From Sequoia sempervirens (lineage: Eukaryota > Streptophyta > Pinopsida > Cupressales > Cupressaceae): 64,000 nt of DNA. This document shows, piece by piece, positions 35,470 through 46,745 of this stretch; positions within the stretch are counted from its first letter, which is position 1, and every line of letters starts with the position of its first letter. The stretch covers positions 62,001-126,000 of the forward strand of contig VDFB02254926.1 in the NCBI GenBank assembly GCA_007258455.2. Direction: 5' to 3'. The translations under genes and the position numbers were made by a program. Below the pieces are notes generated by a model. It was not told where the DNA came from and made no database searches. It saw only the letters and a list, made by a program, of their open reading frames with translations.

Positions 35470-36289
35470 AGAGCTATCATGTACCGATTCCCATTGCTTG
35501 CAATTTTCATCACAACCAAAAATTTATATAGTGATTTGGAAGAGCTTGGCTTATGCTTGTTACCGCTTGGGTCATTCCTTTAGGGTGAGTACTTTTTTCC
35601 ACCAAGGTAGGCCCTCTAAAGGTGAAAAATAGCGAGTAAGTACATTCATAGTTCAATCATCTTTTATTGCATGCACAAAGAGAGAACACATGCTATGCCT
35701 TTTCTCACACTAGCATGGTTGTTCAATTTTAAAACCAAATTGAAAGATGGAGGTGATTTTGCAAAGTGTTAGAGAATGTTTTTGTTTCTCAAGATCACCA
35801 AACGACGTGAGAGAACTACATACACATTCACCAAAAAAGTTGAAAACCACAAAACAAAACAAACAATTGTCAATTTTATCCTTCAAAGCAATAATGAGTT
35901 AATTTTAAGCACCAATTGAAAGATGAGTTTTCCTTGTTCAATTTTAAGCCCAATTGAAAGATGTGATATGAGGGTTCATTTTTACTCAAATTTGAACGTT
36001 CATTTTAAAACCAATTGTAAACTAGTGCGTTGCCTAAAACTAAAATTAAAAAAACATGAAATTGGGTTATAAGTGCCCCAAAGATTTAAACGCTTGTTAC
36101 AATTATAGAATGTTTAAGATAGAAGAGAATGTCATCAATTTTTCTCCATGCCTTTAAACCCTACAAAACCCTATTAATCTAATAATGAAAACATAGTCAG
36201 ACATCCATCAATGATCAGATAATCCAAAGAAATTAAAAGACATGTCAAAAAAAATTAACATAAAGTTTCTTACCTTGGTTGAGCATCGT

Positions 36290-36620
36290 TGCACATGATG
36301 GCGTCACAATTTGTGATTTGGGTGTCACTTTGGTGAAAATGGGTGTCACTTTGCAGCAAGACCAATGAGCAAAATTGCATTGTTGTTTTGATGGACGTTG
36401 TTGAAAATGAATGCATCGCTATTTGAAATTTGAAAGTGTTGGTCTTGTGAATTTGAGCATCGTTGTTTCCATTTCATGATATTTTAAATTTAAATACGCA
36501 TGGCTATATTTAAATCAGCATTGGACAATTAAATAAGTGTCACTATTTCAAACTGCTTGAGCGTTGTTATATGGTGACGCTATTCAAATAGCATCATTGT
36601 TTGTGATTTGAGTGTTGCTT
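36290..36620 (-). repeat. GACGC/GCATCG leader repeat tract of B
   Basis: Recurrent GTGACGCC, GTGACACCC, AGCGATGC and ACGATGCTC on the minus strand, separated by TTTGAAATTTC-like AT spacers. Similar to 7980-8330, and analogous to the 21-bp array at the same position in D. Confidence 0.65.
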
Positions 36621-36682
36621 CAACTTGCAAAACAGAATGAACATAGATTTCAAACTAAAAAAATAGTTAAATGATCAGTTTT

Positions 36683-36702
36683 CCCTCCCTCTAGCGCTAG
36701 AA
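36683..36702 (-). other. Primer binding site of element B
   Basis: Minus-strand TTCTAGCGCTAGAGGGAGGG directly after the 5' LTR. It aligns with D's TATTGGCGCTAGAAGGAGGG, with the TTGG part mutated. Confidence 0.65.
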
Positions 36703-38112
36703 TGTGATGCAAAAATATTGTTATGGGCCGAATTCCGCTTGATCCATGAAGAATCAAAGCATAACAGAGCCACCAATACTCGAATCTCAACAAGATCGAT
36801 AAAAAAAATTAAAACTAAACATCCCATCAAAAACTAACATCCTAAATTATGAAAGTTTTGAAAACATCTACTCTAATCCATTTGAAATTTATCTTGTTAT
36901 GGAATTGGTGTCGTGTTGATGTGGAATAACAACCCTTTCCCAATCCCATGATTTGTGAACCTATTTCAGTCGATTCTATGGAAGAGAATCAATGAAACCA
37001 TGGTGTTTGATGGGTGAAAACCTAGTTTATGCTAAAATGAACATGATGCAACCTAAGTTACCATGATTCTATGCTACAAATGATCTAATTATGCAATTTT
37101 TAAGCTAATCTAAGCTAATCTAAGCTAAAATTATGCTAAAAGATGAAAACCCTAATTTATTTACAAACTAAGATGGATGCAAGGAAGCCATTAATGGAAC
37201 CTTGAAGCTAATATGCAATTAAAATGAATTAAAACAAGCTAAAAAGTGAGTAAAAGATGAGTGAGTGTGCAAGTAAATTCAACATCGTAAGTTTGCAATA
37301 AAAGATCCATCCATTTGTCTCCAAATAGTGATCTATTTATAGGAGAGAAAATGAGGAACGGATGGTTGAGATCAAAAATCTTAATCAACGGTTCAAGATG
37401 AAGGGGATGAAAGGCATGGATCATGGATTCTCATCAATGGATGATAATGCATGATGGAAGTTAATCAAAGGCTCACACTTGCATCAAACAAACAAACTTT
37501 TGACCTGCTCACATAGGTCAAAGGTAACTTGTTTAGGAGGTTAAAGGGTTTAGCTTATTGAAGAAGCCAAGTGAGTTGATTGGAGGAGAGGGAATATTCC
37601 TTAGAATATTTCTGTAGGGTGAGGAAAAACATATTTTACAAATTAAAACAAAGTTTTAATTGTGCAAAAAAGGATAAAGAATATTCCATGGGAATATTCC
37701 CTTTGATTAGAGGAAATTAGTTTAATTTCTAATTAAACAAGGTTTAATTTATGCAATTAGGGAATTAGAAGAATTAAAAGACATTTATTAAATTAGATGA
37801 TTTAATAAATAGGGGAGGGGTGAAATGATATTTAATTAAATAACTTATGGTTATTTAATTAAATAAGATGACTTAGAGAATTAAATTAAATATTTTGATT
37901 TATTTAATTTAATTAGATGACGTGTTAGTGCAAAAAGAGATGAATTAACCCAATTTAATTAATTAGGCCAAATGGATGAAAATGATGTAATTAATTAATT
38001 AGCTAGGCTAATTAAATCAATTAAGTGAAAAGAGGAAGGATAAAGAGGAAATGATGTTAATAAATCTGATTAAAGTGTATGACATCGATTAGGACATTTT
38101 TCAATGTCTACA
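36703..38112 (-). repeat. 5' LTR of element B (1410 bp)
   Basis: On the minus strand it starts TGTAGACATTG (38112) and ends GCATCACA (36703). It aligns with 6044-7430. The CAAAC duplication follows at 38113-38117. Confidence 0.88.
37334..37341 (-). promoter_or_regulatory. TATA box of B 5' LTR
   Basis: Minus-strand TATAAATA, conserved at 6676-6683. Confidence 0.6.
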
Positions 38113-38174
38113 CAAACACTTTTAGGAAACCATTGACTTTGCCTCTTGGGAACCTGATGACTCTGCTTTTGTCT
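38113..38174 (+). pseudogene. Element E polyprotein linker, fragment 2 of 3
   Basis: A 62-bp island of element E between B and solo LTR F. It starts with B's target duplication CAAAC and ends with F's target duplication TGTCT (38170-38174). Its frame (ETIDFASWEPDDSAFV, after one stop) continues fragment 1 and runs on in phase into fragment 3 at 63313. Both insertions therefore hit the same coding segment about 60 bp apart. Confidence 0.75.
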
Positions 38175-39233
38175 TGTTGATGGATTTTTTAGCACTTCTC
38201 AACACAAGTAATGCATGAGTGCATCACCTCTCTTGAAAGGAAATTTCATACAAACAAGTTGCAGAAAACTACCCCAAGGACTCTCGGGTGTTAAGTCATG
38301 ACTTGTTTGGAATGTCTCAGTTGGTTCATGTGATTTGTTGGTAATCACAGGGCAGCCTTACATATGTTAAATTGGAAAGAGATTGGTTCATTGAATGGAG
38401 TCTTGAGGTATTGGATTAATGTGTAATTGCTGAAAGTTCAAAACAACAGTCTAAAACTCCACTTTCATCATCAGATTTGGCTTTATAATGATGCCTGAAC
38501 TTTTCCTAAATTAATATTTTAAAGAAAGATCAAAAGGGAAGGGAAGAGAGTAAGTTCCTAGACTTGAAACTACCAATGAACAGTGATAATGGAGGATGCT
38601 ATAGTGGACAGCCTTCGTAAAACTAAGTTCCACTTAATTGAATCAGCTAACAATCTCATGAAACTAGTGCAATCTTCTATGGTCTGTAGATTTTAAATCA
38701 TTCATTCACCATGAAACATGAATAAAAGATGAAATTTAAGTGCAACAATCAAAGTATGTTTAGACTAACTTTACACTGCTATTTATAATCAATAAATAAA
38801 AAAAATCATGAACAAGGAAGGGCATCAACACAAAAAAATTCTTCAACATCAATGAACAACACTAACTAATCTACTAAAGCATATAAAACACATAAAACAA
38901 CAAAGTAAATCTACTCAAATTTGCTAACTATGAGGAGATGAATCAAGAAACATGAAAGAAACTCAAAAATTCACCAAAATCAATGAATTTCTATTAGAAT
39001 TTCAGTAGCATGTCATTACAACAACTCAACTCTCTCTTGAAAATGAGAGGAGACCCCCTATTTATAGTTTTCAAAAAGAAAAATGAATAACCAAGATTTA
39101 ATCTCATTGTGTGGCCAAGATTCACTATAAATTAAGGTTTCACCTACTCCCGATATTTTACAATTTAAACTTACATTCTTGTCCTCTAGCCTATTTTGTC
39201 CTCTAGTGCTTGGTACTATAGCACTTTTGTCTT
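38175..39233 (-). repeat. LTR F, TATA-to-end part
   Basis: About 1.06 kb homologous to 16560-17620 in inverted orientation. It holds TATAAATA (39059-39066, minus) and then non-coding sequence to the CATCAACA end. One strand of I keeps a 128-codon ORF here that is broken in F, so it is not a conserved gene. Confidence 0.8.
39059..39066 (-). promoter_or_regulatory. TATA box of LTR F
   Basis: Minus-strand TATAAATA followed by GGGGGTCTCC, shared with LTR I at 16762. About 170 bp downstream of the embedded coding region's stop. Confidence 0.6.
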
Positions 39234-42200
39234 CTAGTTGATTGCCCTTTTGTTATAGATCATAGTGATGAACTCATCATCAATAATCAATTTTCCTTCA
39301 TTCTTTTTCACCGTGGCGTACCCCACGAATTTGTCGATCAACGCCTGAAGCTTATTCCATTCCATTATATCAGGTTGGAGCACCTAGAAGTTCAACTTTT
39401 TGGATCTGCTAGTAATTAGTTCCCAATCCTTGTTTCTCTTTGGCATATTCTTGATTACTTTCTCTGATTGGGCGAAGGCCTGAGCAGCAAAATCCATAAA
39501 ATATGGCGTTTATGTATCTGTGGCTCCATTCTCTATCTTCTTATGGAAATATGGCCTTATCTTCTTAGGATCCAACTTGACGACAAGCATGTTGTAGTAT
39601 GTCATGAGCTTCAAATACTCTTCATAGGCTACCTGGTGTTCCTTAACCCAATCCAGTTCAAACTCCACTTCATGGAGGAGCTGCTCCAAGACTTCTCTTC
39701 TATGATCAAGGCCTAGTTTCCACATCTCAACAAACCAATGGTCATCTTTTGCCAAGGCCAACTTCTTTTCCCAAGTTTTCTTGGGCATCTTGAGGATGGC
39801 CTCAAGTTTAGGGTACGCAATTCTATATGGCTCTAGGAAGTCAGTACAAAATTTCTTCATGCCCTCAAGTTGTTTTTGTACCTCCCTAAATTTATTTCCT
39901 ATTCTAACGGCATGGCCAATGCCCATATCTCTGTTGTAAATTACCCACTGAAACGAGTCTTTGGTGGCCTTAGTCTAGTTCTTTCTCCTCTCCAATTTAT
40001 CAATGTGATCCTTAGAAAGTAGTAGAGGAGTGGTTGACAATGTTGTGGGTAGTTCCTTAGCAGAAGACCATTGTTGTATATAGGTTGTAAGATCTACCAC
40101 CTCTGCCTTTAAATCCTCCTTGGATGATTGATCCTTGTTCATCTAGTGCACAATTGTGGTGATGGATCCCTAGAGATGGTATATCTTTTGTTACCTTGTG
40201 CCTGTCCCCAAGTCAATAGTGGAGATATTGTAACTGACTCCTCCTTTATCCATCATTGGAGTAGCAATTTGTATGGTCCTTGATCCTGATGCATCCATCA
40301 TGATATGGGATCAGACCCTTGGCTTCTTTTCCTTCTTCACTCCTTTCTAAGCTCATGCTAGGATGGCCTCTAGCGTCTCTTAGGGGTCCATAAGGATAGG
40401 GGTCTTCTTCTGTAATTATTTCTCTAACCATTCAGGAATCTGAGATTCCTCCTTCAGTGATTCATGATCACCTTCCTCTTTTTGAGTATGTTGGATCTCC
40501 CTTTCTTCATGGCCCAAGATCTCCTCTTCTATTTTATCTTCTTCTTCTTCATCCAAGTCATGGATGAATATGGTCCTCCCTTCGAGCAACCTGGCAGTAG
40601 TTATGTTTTCCTTGGGGTTATCTTCCCCTTCAGCTACCTTTTCTCCTTCTTCTTACCCAAGCTCTATATGGTGCTCTTTCTTTGGGCTTCTTCTTGTTTC
40701 AGCATCTTCTTCATGCTTATCTTCTTCTTGAGATTTCTCCTCTTTCCTTTCTTCTTCCCCCGTAGGAGGAATTTCTTCATCATGATCAAGTCTTTTGTCT
40801 TGTTCTTTGGTCAGAGGTTTTTTAGTTTCCTCAATTTCTTCATTTGTCTCTTTCTTCTCCTCAGAGGACTTCCTTTCAACTTCCTCCCCAACGTCCTTGA
40901 GTTGTTGAGCCAACTCTTCCTCAAGTTCCTGGTCAGAAGTCTCCACTATGTATTTTGCACCTGAATCTCCAATATCTTCCTCATAGTACTATTCCTTTTC
41001 CTCTTCATAGGCTACCTTGTCAATGACCAAGTGTTGATGCTCTGGATGCTCATGGTAGTCATCCTCAAATTCTTCATCCATTTCTTTAGTTTCCTCCCTC
41101 TCTTGTCTCTACAACTCTTCGGATATTCACATGTTCATCTCCATTTTGGGTGGTTCTGTCAGAGGAGGAACAGGGAGACCAACTACGACCTAAGCTAGGC
41201 TAGCTTGCACTGTAGGGTTCATTAGCACTCTAGATAACTCCATAGGTATGTTTTGCATATGTCAAGAAAAAGCTTTTGGAAGAGTGAGAGTGGGAATTGT
41301 TGTTGCAGAGCCTAAGGAGCTAGTTGTTGATGGAGACATGGAGGAGGATGAGAGTGGAGAAGTGGTGGTAGAAGAGGAATACCTCACCATAATGGGTGTA
41401 GTAGGTGAGGTGGAAGCAAGGTGAACTGAGATTTCCACCGCAAGTGGAGAGGAAGTGAGTAGCACTTGAGATGTTGGTAGAGGAGTGATAGCAGTGGCTT
41501 TGGTGGTGGCAACAAGAGTAGAGGTGGAAAGTGGAGACTTTGGTTGCTTGACCTCTTCTTCCTCTCCTTTATGGAGTGGATCCTCTTAGATTGTGGTAAT
41601 TTAAGAGAATCCGCCCAATTTCTTTGCTTTCTTGGAGGTTTCACCCTTCAAGGCCTTCCTTGAATATACTTTATGCTTTGGTTGGCACTCTGATACTTCA
41701 TTTTTCTTTTCTGACCTAGTGGTGGGAGGATATTTTGGGGTCTCTCCAGCTGGGGCAACAATAGTCCCACTATCAATTTCACTCTTGAGCTCATCTTTGA
41801 GCTTGCCATATGTTAGAGTTACCCACTGAAGCTTTATCGAAGCAATTTTCCCATCAATCCATGCTCTGGTTTTGTGCTCTATTGGTTTGGTCAGAATATC
41901 AAGATCATTGACCTCTTCTCATTCCAATCAATCAAGGGGAGGGGAAAATTAGCAACTGCATCAGACCTCAAATCTATGACGATATTCTCATCTTTGACAA
42001 TCTGATCTGGCACTGGAAATAGTTTGACTATCTTGACAAAGTAGGCAGTCATGCACATATAGTGCCTCATGTGCACCTCCTTGTCATCTTTTCAATTAGC
42101 ACAAAAGTATTCAACATTGTGCAAGTGGGCATATTCTTTTCGGACCATCTTCTTCAATTTTCTATACAGATCCATTCTTGGTTGAGGAGTGTGGAGCTCC

Positions 42201-42793
42201 AAGTTATATTCAATGATCTCCTTTTTAGAATACCCCACACATTGGGATGTGGGAAGGACATACATTCCTTGGTTGAAGGTGAGAGGATAGGGAATGCTCA
42301 GCCTATGTTTGTCACTTAGAAGTGTATGTGTGTGTTGCAACTACCTAGAGATTTCCAACAAGATCAACCATTTGGATACCAGGGTATCTTATATGGTCTC
42401 TCGAAGAAGCCCTTGATTCCAATGTAATTGAATTTGGGGAATTGTACGAATAGAAATCCAAATCTGTGAATAAATTCCTGAGTGTTGTGAGTAACTCTCC
42501 ACTCAAAATCCCCTCCGAGGAGTCTAATGATGTGCCCAATGAAGGTTTCTTAAAGTTTTGATATTGGAGCTAGGGATGCCTATCATATACCTTTAGTTCT
42601 CTCCCTAGAGTTGGGCTTTGTGCCACAAATAGACCTCTATATACAAAGGGGTCAGCTAGAAGATAGACCAAATAAGAGGTCATGTAAAACTCAAAGGTCT
42701 TTCTGACTGTTACAAACTGCTCGTGCAAGCAATTGTTGATCATTCCTGCCCAGTGGAACTTGATTTTCCCCATGATAATCTCTTCTATAAAAT
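39234..42793 (-). pseudogene. Unknown large protein embedded in LTR F, C-terminal three quarters
   Basis: A decayed coding region of unknown family, read on the minus strand. Blocks in order: MGKIKFHWAGMINN..., FEFYMTSYLVYLLADPFVYR (42770-42570); a globular-looking region with GYSKKEIIEYNLELHTPQPR and VRKEYAHLHNVEYF (42300-42090); a Ser/Thr/Pro-rich linker (41470-41260); a very acidic Glu/Lys stretch (40950-40500); then a helical, Lys/Glu/Leu-rich C-terminal part (VRIGNKFREVQKQLEGMKKF, 39926-39510) running on to IYNKRAIN and a TAG at 39234-39236. In-frame stops and several frameshifts break it. It joins in phase to the part at 60353-61018 when D and one AGAAC copy are removed. No domain was recognised; a function cannot be given. 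Confidence 0.65.
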
Positions 42794-42798
42794 AGAAC

Positions 42799-44170
42799 TG
42801 AAGACACGCAAAATGTACAAGTTGACATTGCGCATCTAAGTCTGACTACCAACACCATTTCATCCTAAATCATTCCTTGACCTAACCATTTAATTGAATA
42901 TCTTTATTTGATTAAATTCATTTGTTTTCTTCTCTTAATTAAACAAATCATGTGTTTAATTAAGTCTCTTAAATCATTCTCCATCTCATTTAATTAAATA
43001 ATTAATTTTATTTAATTAAATCTCTAAAGTTTATCTATTAAATTAAATAAATTAAAACCTTATTTAATTTAATCTAACTCCATCTCATTTAATTAAATAA
43101 GTAATTTTATTTAACTAAATCTCTAAAGTCTATCTATTAAATTGAATAAATTAAAATCTTATTTAATTTAATCTTGCTTCAATCTCTTTAATTAAATAAT
43201 CAAAACATGTTTATTTAATTAAACTCATTAAATCATTTCCTCTCTTGTTTGATTTAAATTAATCCAAAAATCTAAGTCAAAATAAGTCAAACTTCCTAAT
43301 CTTCATTAAATTGATCAAATCTTGATTAAATTGAATCTAATCTTCAAAATCCTCTAGCTTTTCCCACTTGCACAAATAAATCAATTTATTGATTTATTAA
43401 ATCTTCATTTTCCCTCAACAAAGCATCTTTTGGAGGAATATTCTTCTATTTCAAATTCAAAATATGAATGATATGTCCTTCCAACATGTCATTTACTCTC
43501 TCTTACAAGTCCTTCCAACAAGGCATTTACTTCTTCTTACATGTTCTTGCCTTGAGCCAAGTGGCATTTAATGAAATTTTCTTTCCCCCTCTTACATGTC
43601 ATTTCTCAAATTTTAAATTCAAATAATGCATTTATTGGCACATTTGTCAAAACTTGCACATTCCTCACCCAATCACATTTGGACAAGTGGCATTTTTCCA
43701 TTGGCCAAATGTTTATCCCACATTGCTCTATTTTGGCTTTGTTTCCATTTCAACATTCTATAAATAGAATGCTTCACCATGCATTTGATCATCCACAATT
43801 ATGCAACGTTATTATGCACAAATATCTCTCAAATTCCATCCATCTTCTTAACTAGTTTATTGCAGATTTTGGAGCTCATTGAGGGACTTATCAAGTGGAT
43901 CAATCATCTTCAATCAACATTTGCATTTAAGGAGTTGGGAAAGGGAAAATCTCCACACACCTATTTGCACCAACTCCCCCATGGGATCAAGTGTTTGCAT
44001 GCTAAATTAGGATTTCATATTTCCATTATGTTCTTCATTATTTTCTTTGTTTTATTTCCTATTTTTAGCTTTGTGAATGGATTTCATGGGGAATCCTTGT
44101 TCATGCTTACAAAATGACTCTCTAACATTGCTTGTTGTGTTTTTGTAGGCATTTAGAATTGGGGTTCACA
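42799..44170 (+). repeat. 5' LTR of element D
   Basis: Aligned LTR from TGTACAAG at 42814 to TTCACA at 44170 (1357 bp), with very few differences from 58991-60347. The 15 bp at 42799-42813 are included because the target duplication lies before them. They start with TG and loosely resemble the polypurine tract before the 3' LTR. Confidence 0.85.
43759..43766 (+). promoter_or_regulatory. TATA box of D 5' LTR
   Basis: TATAAATA about 945 bp into the aligned LTR. The 3' LTR has TAAAAATA at the same place (59936-59943). Confidence 0.6.
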
Positions 44171-44173
44171 TAT

Positions 44174-44190
44174 TGGCGCTAGAAGGAGGG
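44174..44190 (+). other. Primer binding site of element D
   Basis: TGGCGCTAGAAGGAGGG, three bases after the 5' LTR. The matching tRNA was not determined; B has a mutated version. Confidence 0.75.
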
Positions 44191-44233
44191 CAGGAATTAC
44201 AAATCTAACACGTTTCTTAAAAAATTTAATCGT

Positions 44234-44443
44234 TTTAGCACACTTTATAGTTCTTGTAGCGCTCTTTAATGTTCTTTTAGCACCCGTGATCACTATTATA
44301 GCGCCTGTGATCACTATTATAGCAGCCATGATCACTGTTATAGTGCCCATGATCATTCTTTTAGCACTCATGATCATTCTTTTAGTGCTCATGATCACTG
44401 TTATAGCGCCCACGATCACCGTTTTAGTGCCCATGAGTCAGTT
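44234..44443 (+). repeat. 21-bp tandem array, ten units, in D leader
   Basis: Ten head-to-tail 21-bp units, e.g. TATAGCGCCCACGATCACCGT and TTTAGCACTCATGATCATTCT, written here as variants of one consensus. The period is a multiple of three, so the minus strand is open through it (44153-44434), but nothing supports translation. Its last three units (from 44381) are also the first three units of the 788-bp repeat. Confidence 0.9.
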
Positions 44444-46745
44444 TTAAAATGACCATATCTTGGTCATACGAAGGTCTTTTTTGATGATTTTTTTTTTTGA
44501 AATAGGGTAGAATTTCATAAGCTATCCAATGGTGTGGTTATTTCTTAACTATTCATGAGTTAAAATTTTCAAATTTGCATCTAAAGTAAAAACACATGAT
44601 AACTTGGCTAAGTTTTAGGGTGTTTTGGTAAATGATTCATCTAACCCCTATATCCTTTTGTTTTTTTATCTCATCTAACATTTTGATCACTTTTGTAGAT
44701 TGGGAATCAAAATCAAAAGAAAGAGGAGCATGGGGATGATATTTTGTCTAATCAAAGTGTTTTTTAACACTTAAGTGTTTGTTTAACACTTCTTCAAAAA
44801 TTTGTCATCATTTTCTTTCTTTAGGACGCTAGCTTTCATTTGGGTTTAAAAAGGATTCTTTTTGTTTATTTCTTGCAAAAGGATTAAAAGGAACCTTAGG
44901 ATCAACAACTTACTAGATTTCGTTTATGGATTAAACAATTGAACAAATGTCTTTTCACTTGTGATTTGGTGCTTTAAAATGAACTCACACATTGCTTTGA
45001 GGGTTTAAAAAGAACAAGTGTAGCTTTGTTTGTTTGTGAAGGCTTACTTAGACTAAATCCATTGGAAAAGGACGTATGCGCTTCTCTCGCACTTTATAGC
45101 GATTTTGAGAATCAAAAGGTCTTTTCCATGACTTTGGGTTGAGATAAAGCAATCACCTCCACACTTCGATTTAGCGCTCATGATCACTGTTATAGCGCCC
45201 ACGATCACCGTTTTAGCGCCCATGAGTTAGTTTTAAAATGACCATATCTTGGTCATACAAGGTCTTTTTTAATGATTTTTTTTTTTGAAATAGGGTAGAA
45301 TTTCATAAGCTATCCAATGGTGTGGTTATTTCTTAACTATTCATGAGTTAAAATTTTCAAATTTGCATCTAAAGTAAAAACACATGATAACTTGGCTAAG
45401 TTTTAGGGTGTTTTGGTAAATGATTCATCTAACCCCTATATCCTTTTGTTTTTTTATCTCATCTAACATTTTGATCACTTTTGTAGATTGGGAATCAAAA
45501 TCAAAAGAAAGAGGAGCATGGGGATGATATTTTGTCTAATCAAAGTGTTTTTTAACACTTAAGTGTTTGTTTAACACTTCTTCAAAAATTTGTCATCCTT
45601 TTTTTCTTTAGGACACTAGCTTTCATTTGGGTTTAAAAAGGATTCTTTTTGTTTATTTCTTGCAAAAGGATTAAAAGGAACCTTAGGATCAACAACTTAC
45701 TAGATTTCGTTTATGGATTAAACAATTGAACAAATGTCTTTTCACTTGTGATTTGGTGCTTTAAAATGAACTCACACATTGCTTTGAGGGTTTAAAAAGA
45801 ACAAGTGTAGCTTTGTTTGTTTGTGAAGGCTTACTTAGACTAAATCCATTGGAAAAGGACGTATGCGCTTCTCTCGCACTTTATAGCGATTTTGAGAATC
45901 AAAAGGTCTTTTCCATGACTTTGGGTTGAGATAAAGCAATCACCTCCACACTTCGATTTAGCGCTCATGATCACTGTTATAGCGCCCACGATCACCGTTT
46001 TAGCGCCCATGAGTTAGTTTTAAAATGACCATATCTTGGTCATACAAAGGTCTTTTTTAATGATTTTTTTTTTTGAAATAGGGTAGAATTTCATAAGCTA
46101 TCCAATGGTGTGGTTATTTCTTAACTATTCATGAGTTAAAATTTTCAAATTTGCATCTAAAGTAAAAACACATGATAACTTGGCTAAGTTTTAGGGTGTT
46201 TTGGTAAATGATTCATCTAACCCCTATATCCTTTTGTTTTTTTATCTCATCTAACATTTTGATCACTTTTGTAGATTGGGAATCAAAATCAAAAGAAAGA
46301 GGAGCATGGGGATGATATTTTGTCTAATCAAAGTGTTTTTTAACACTTAAGTGTTTGTTTAACACTTCTTCAAAAATTTGTCATCCTTTTCTTTCTTTAG
46401 GACACTAGCTTTCATTTGGGTTTAAAAAGGATTCTTTTTGTTTATTTCTTGCAAAAGGATTAAAAGGAACCTTAGGATCAACAACTTACTAGATTTCGTT
46501 TATGGATTAAACAATTGAACAAATGTCTTTTCACTTGTGATTTGGTGCTCTAAAATGAACTCACACATTGCTTTGAGGGTTTAAAAAGAACAAGTGTAGC
46601 TTTGTTTGTTTGTGAAGGCTTACTTAGACTAAAGCCATTGGAAAAGGACGTATGCACTTCTCTCGCACTTTATAGCGATTTTGAGAATCAAAAGGTCTTT
46701 TCCATGACTTTGGGTTGAGATAAAGCAATCACCTCCACACTTCGA
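44381..46745 (+). repeat. Three tandem copies of a 788-bp unit in D leader
   Basis: Copies at 44381-45169, 45170-45956 and 45957-46745. Each starts with three 21-bp units (TTTAGCGCTCATGATCACTG...) and then the same unique sequence. Copies 2 and 3 are almost identical; copy 1 differs slightly more. Boundaries fall exactly between 21-bp units, suggesting unequal exchange or template switching in the array. Confidence 0.92.

Larger units (their letters stand above)
33747..36682 (-). other. B leader, PBS-proximal part
   Basis: Untranslated leader of B on the minus strand. From 33752 to about 35760 it aligns with D 46740-48180 (for example GCGGTAACA, GAAGCCGTCCCAC, GTGGAGGGGAGCTAGTG). It carries a 65-bp tandem duplication at 35340-35469 and, next to the PBS, a GACGC-type repeat tract. 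A good splice donor, AAG followed by GTAAGA, lies on the minus strand near 36273. No protein gene is supported; the equivalent of D's 77-codon leader ORF is broken here (about 33955-34155). Confidence 0.7.
6044..38112 (-). mobile_element. Element B: Tat-lineage Ty3/gypsy retrotransposon with nested insertions
   Basis: A minus-strand LTR retrotransposon spanning 32 kb with later insertions included. The 5' LTR is 36703-38112, PBS 36683-36702, leader 26695-36682 (interrupted by C), gag-pol 26694-18837, 3' untranslated region 18836 to about 7449 (interrupted by solo LTR I and other material), PPT 7431-7448 and 3' LTR 6044-7430. Target duplications CAAAC flank it (6039-6043 and 38113-38117). Excising the element plus one copy joins element E in frame, which independently supports both ends. 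It is the same family as D. Coding parts carry many stops and shifts, so it is dead. Confidence 0.85.

Noticed and set aside
40464..40964. 166-codon + strand ORF rich in Phe and Leu
   Set aside because: Antisense shadow of the Glu/Lys-rich acidic tract of the F-embedded protein; composition is explained by the complementary strand.
44153..44434. 93-codon minus-strand ORF with seven-residue repeats
   Set aside because: A by-product of the 21-bp array; the period keeps any frame open, and no start context or homologue supports it.
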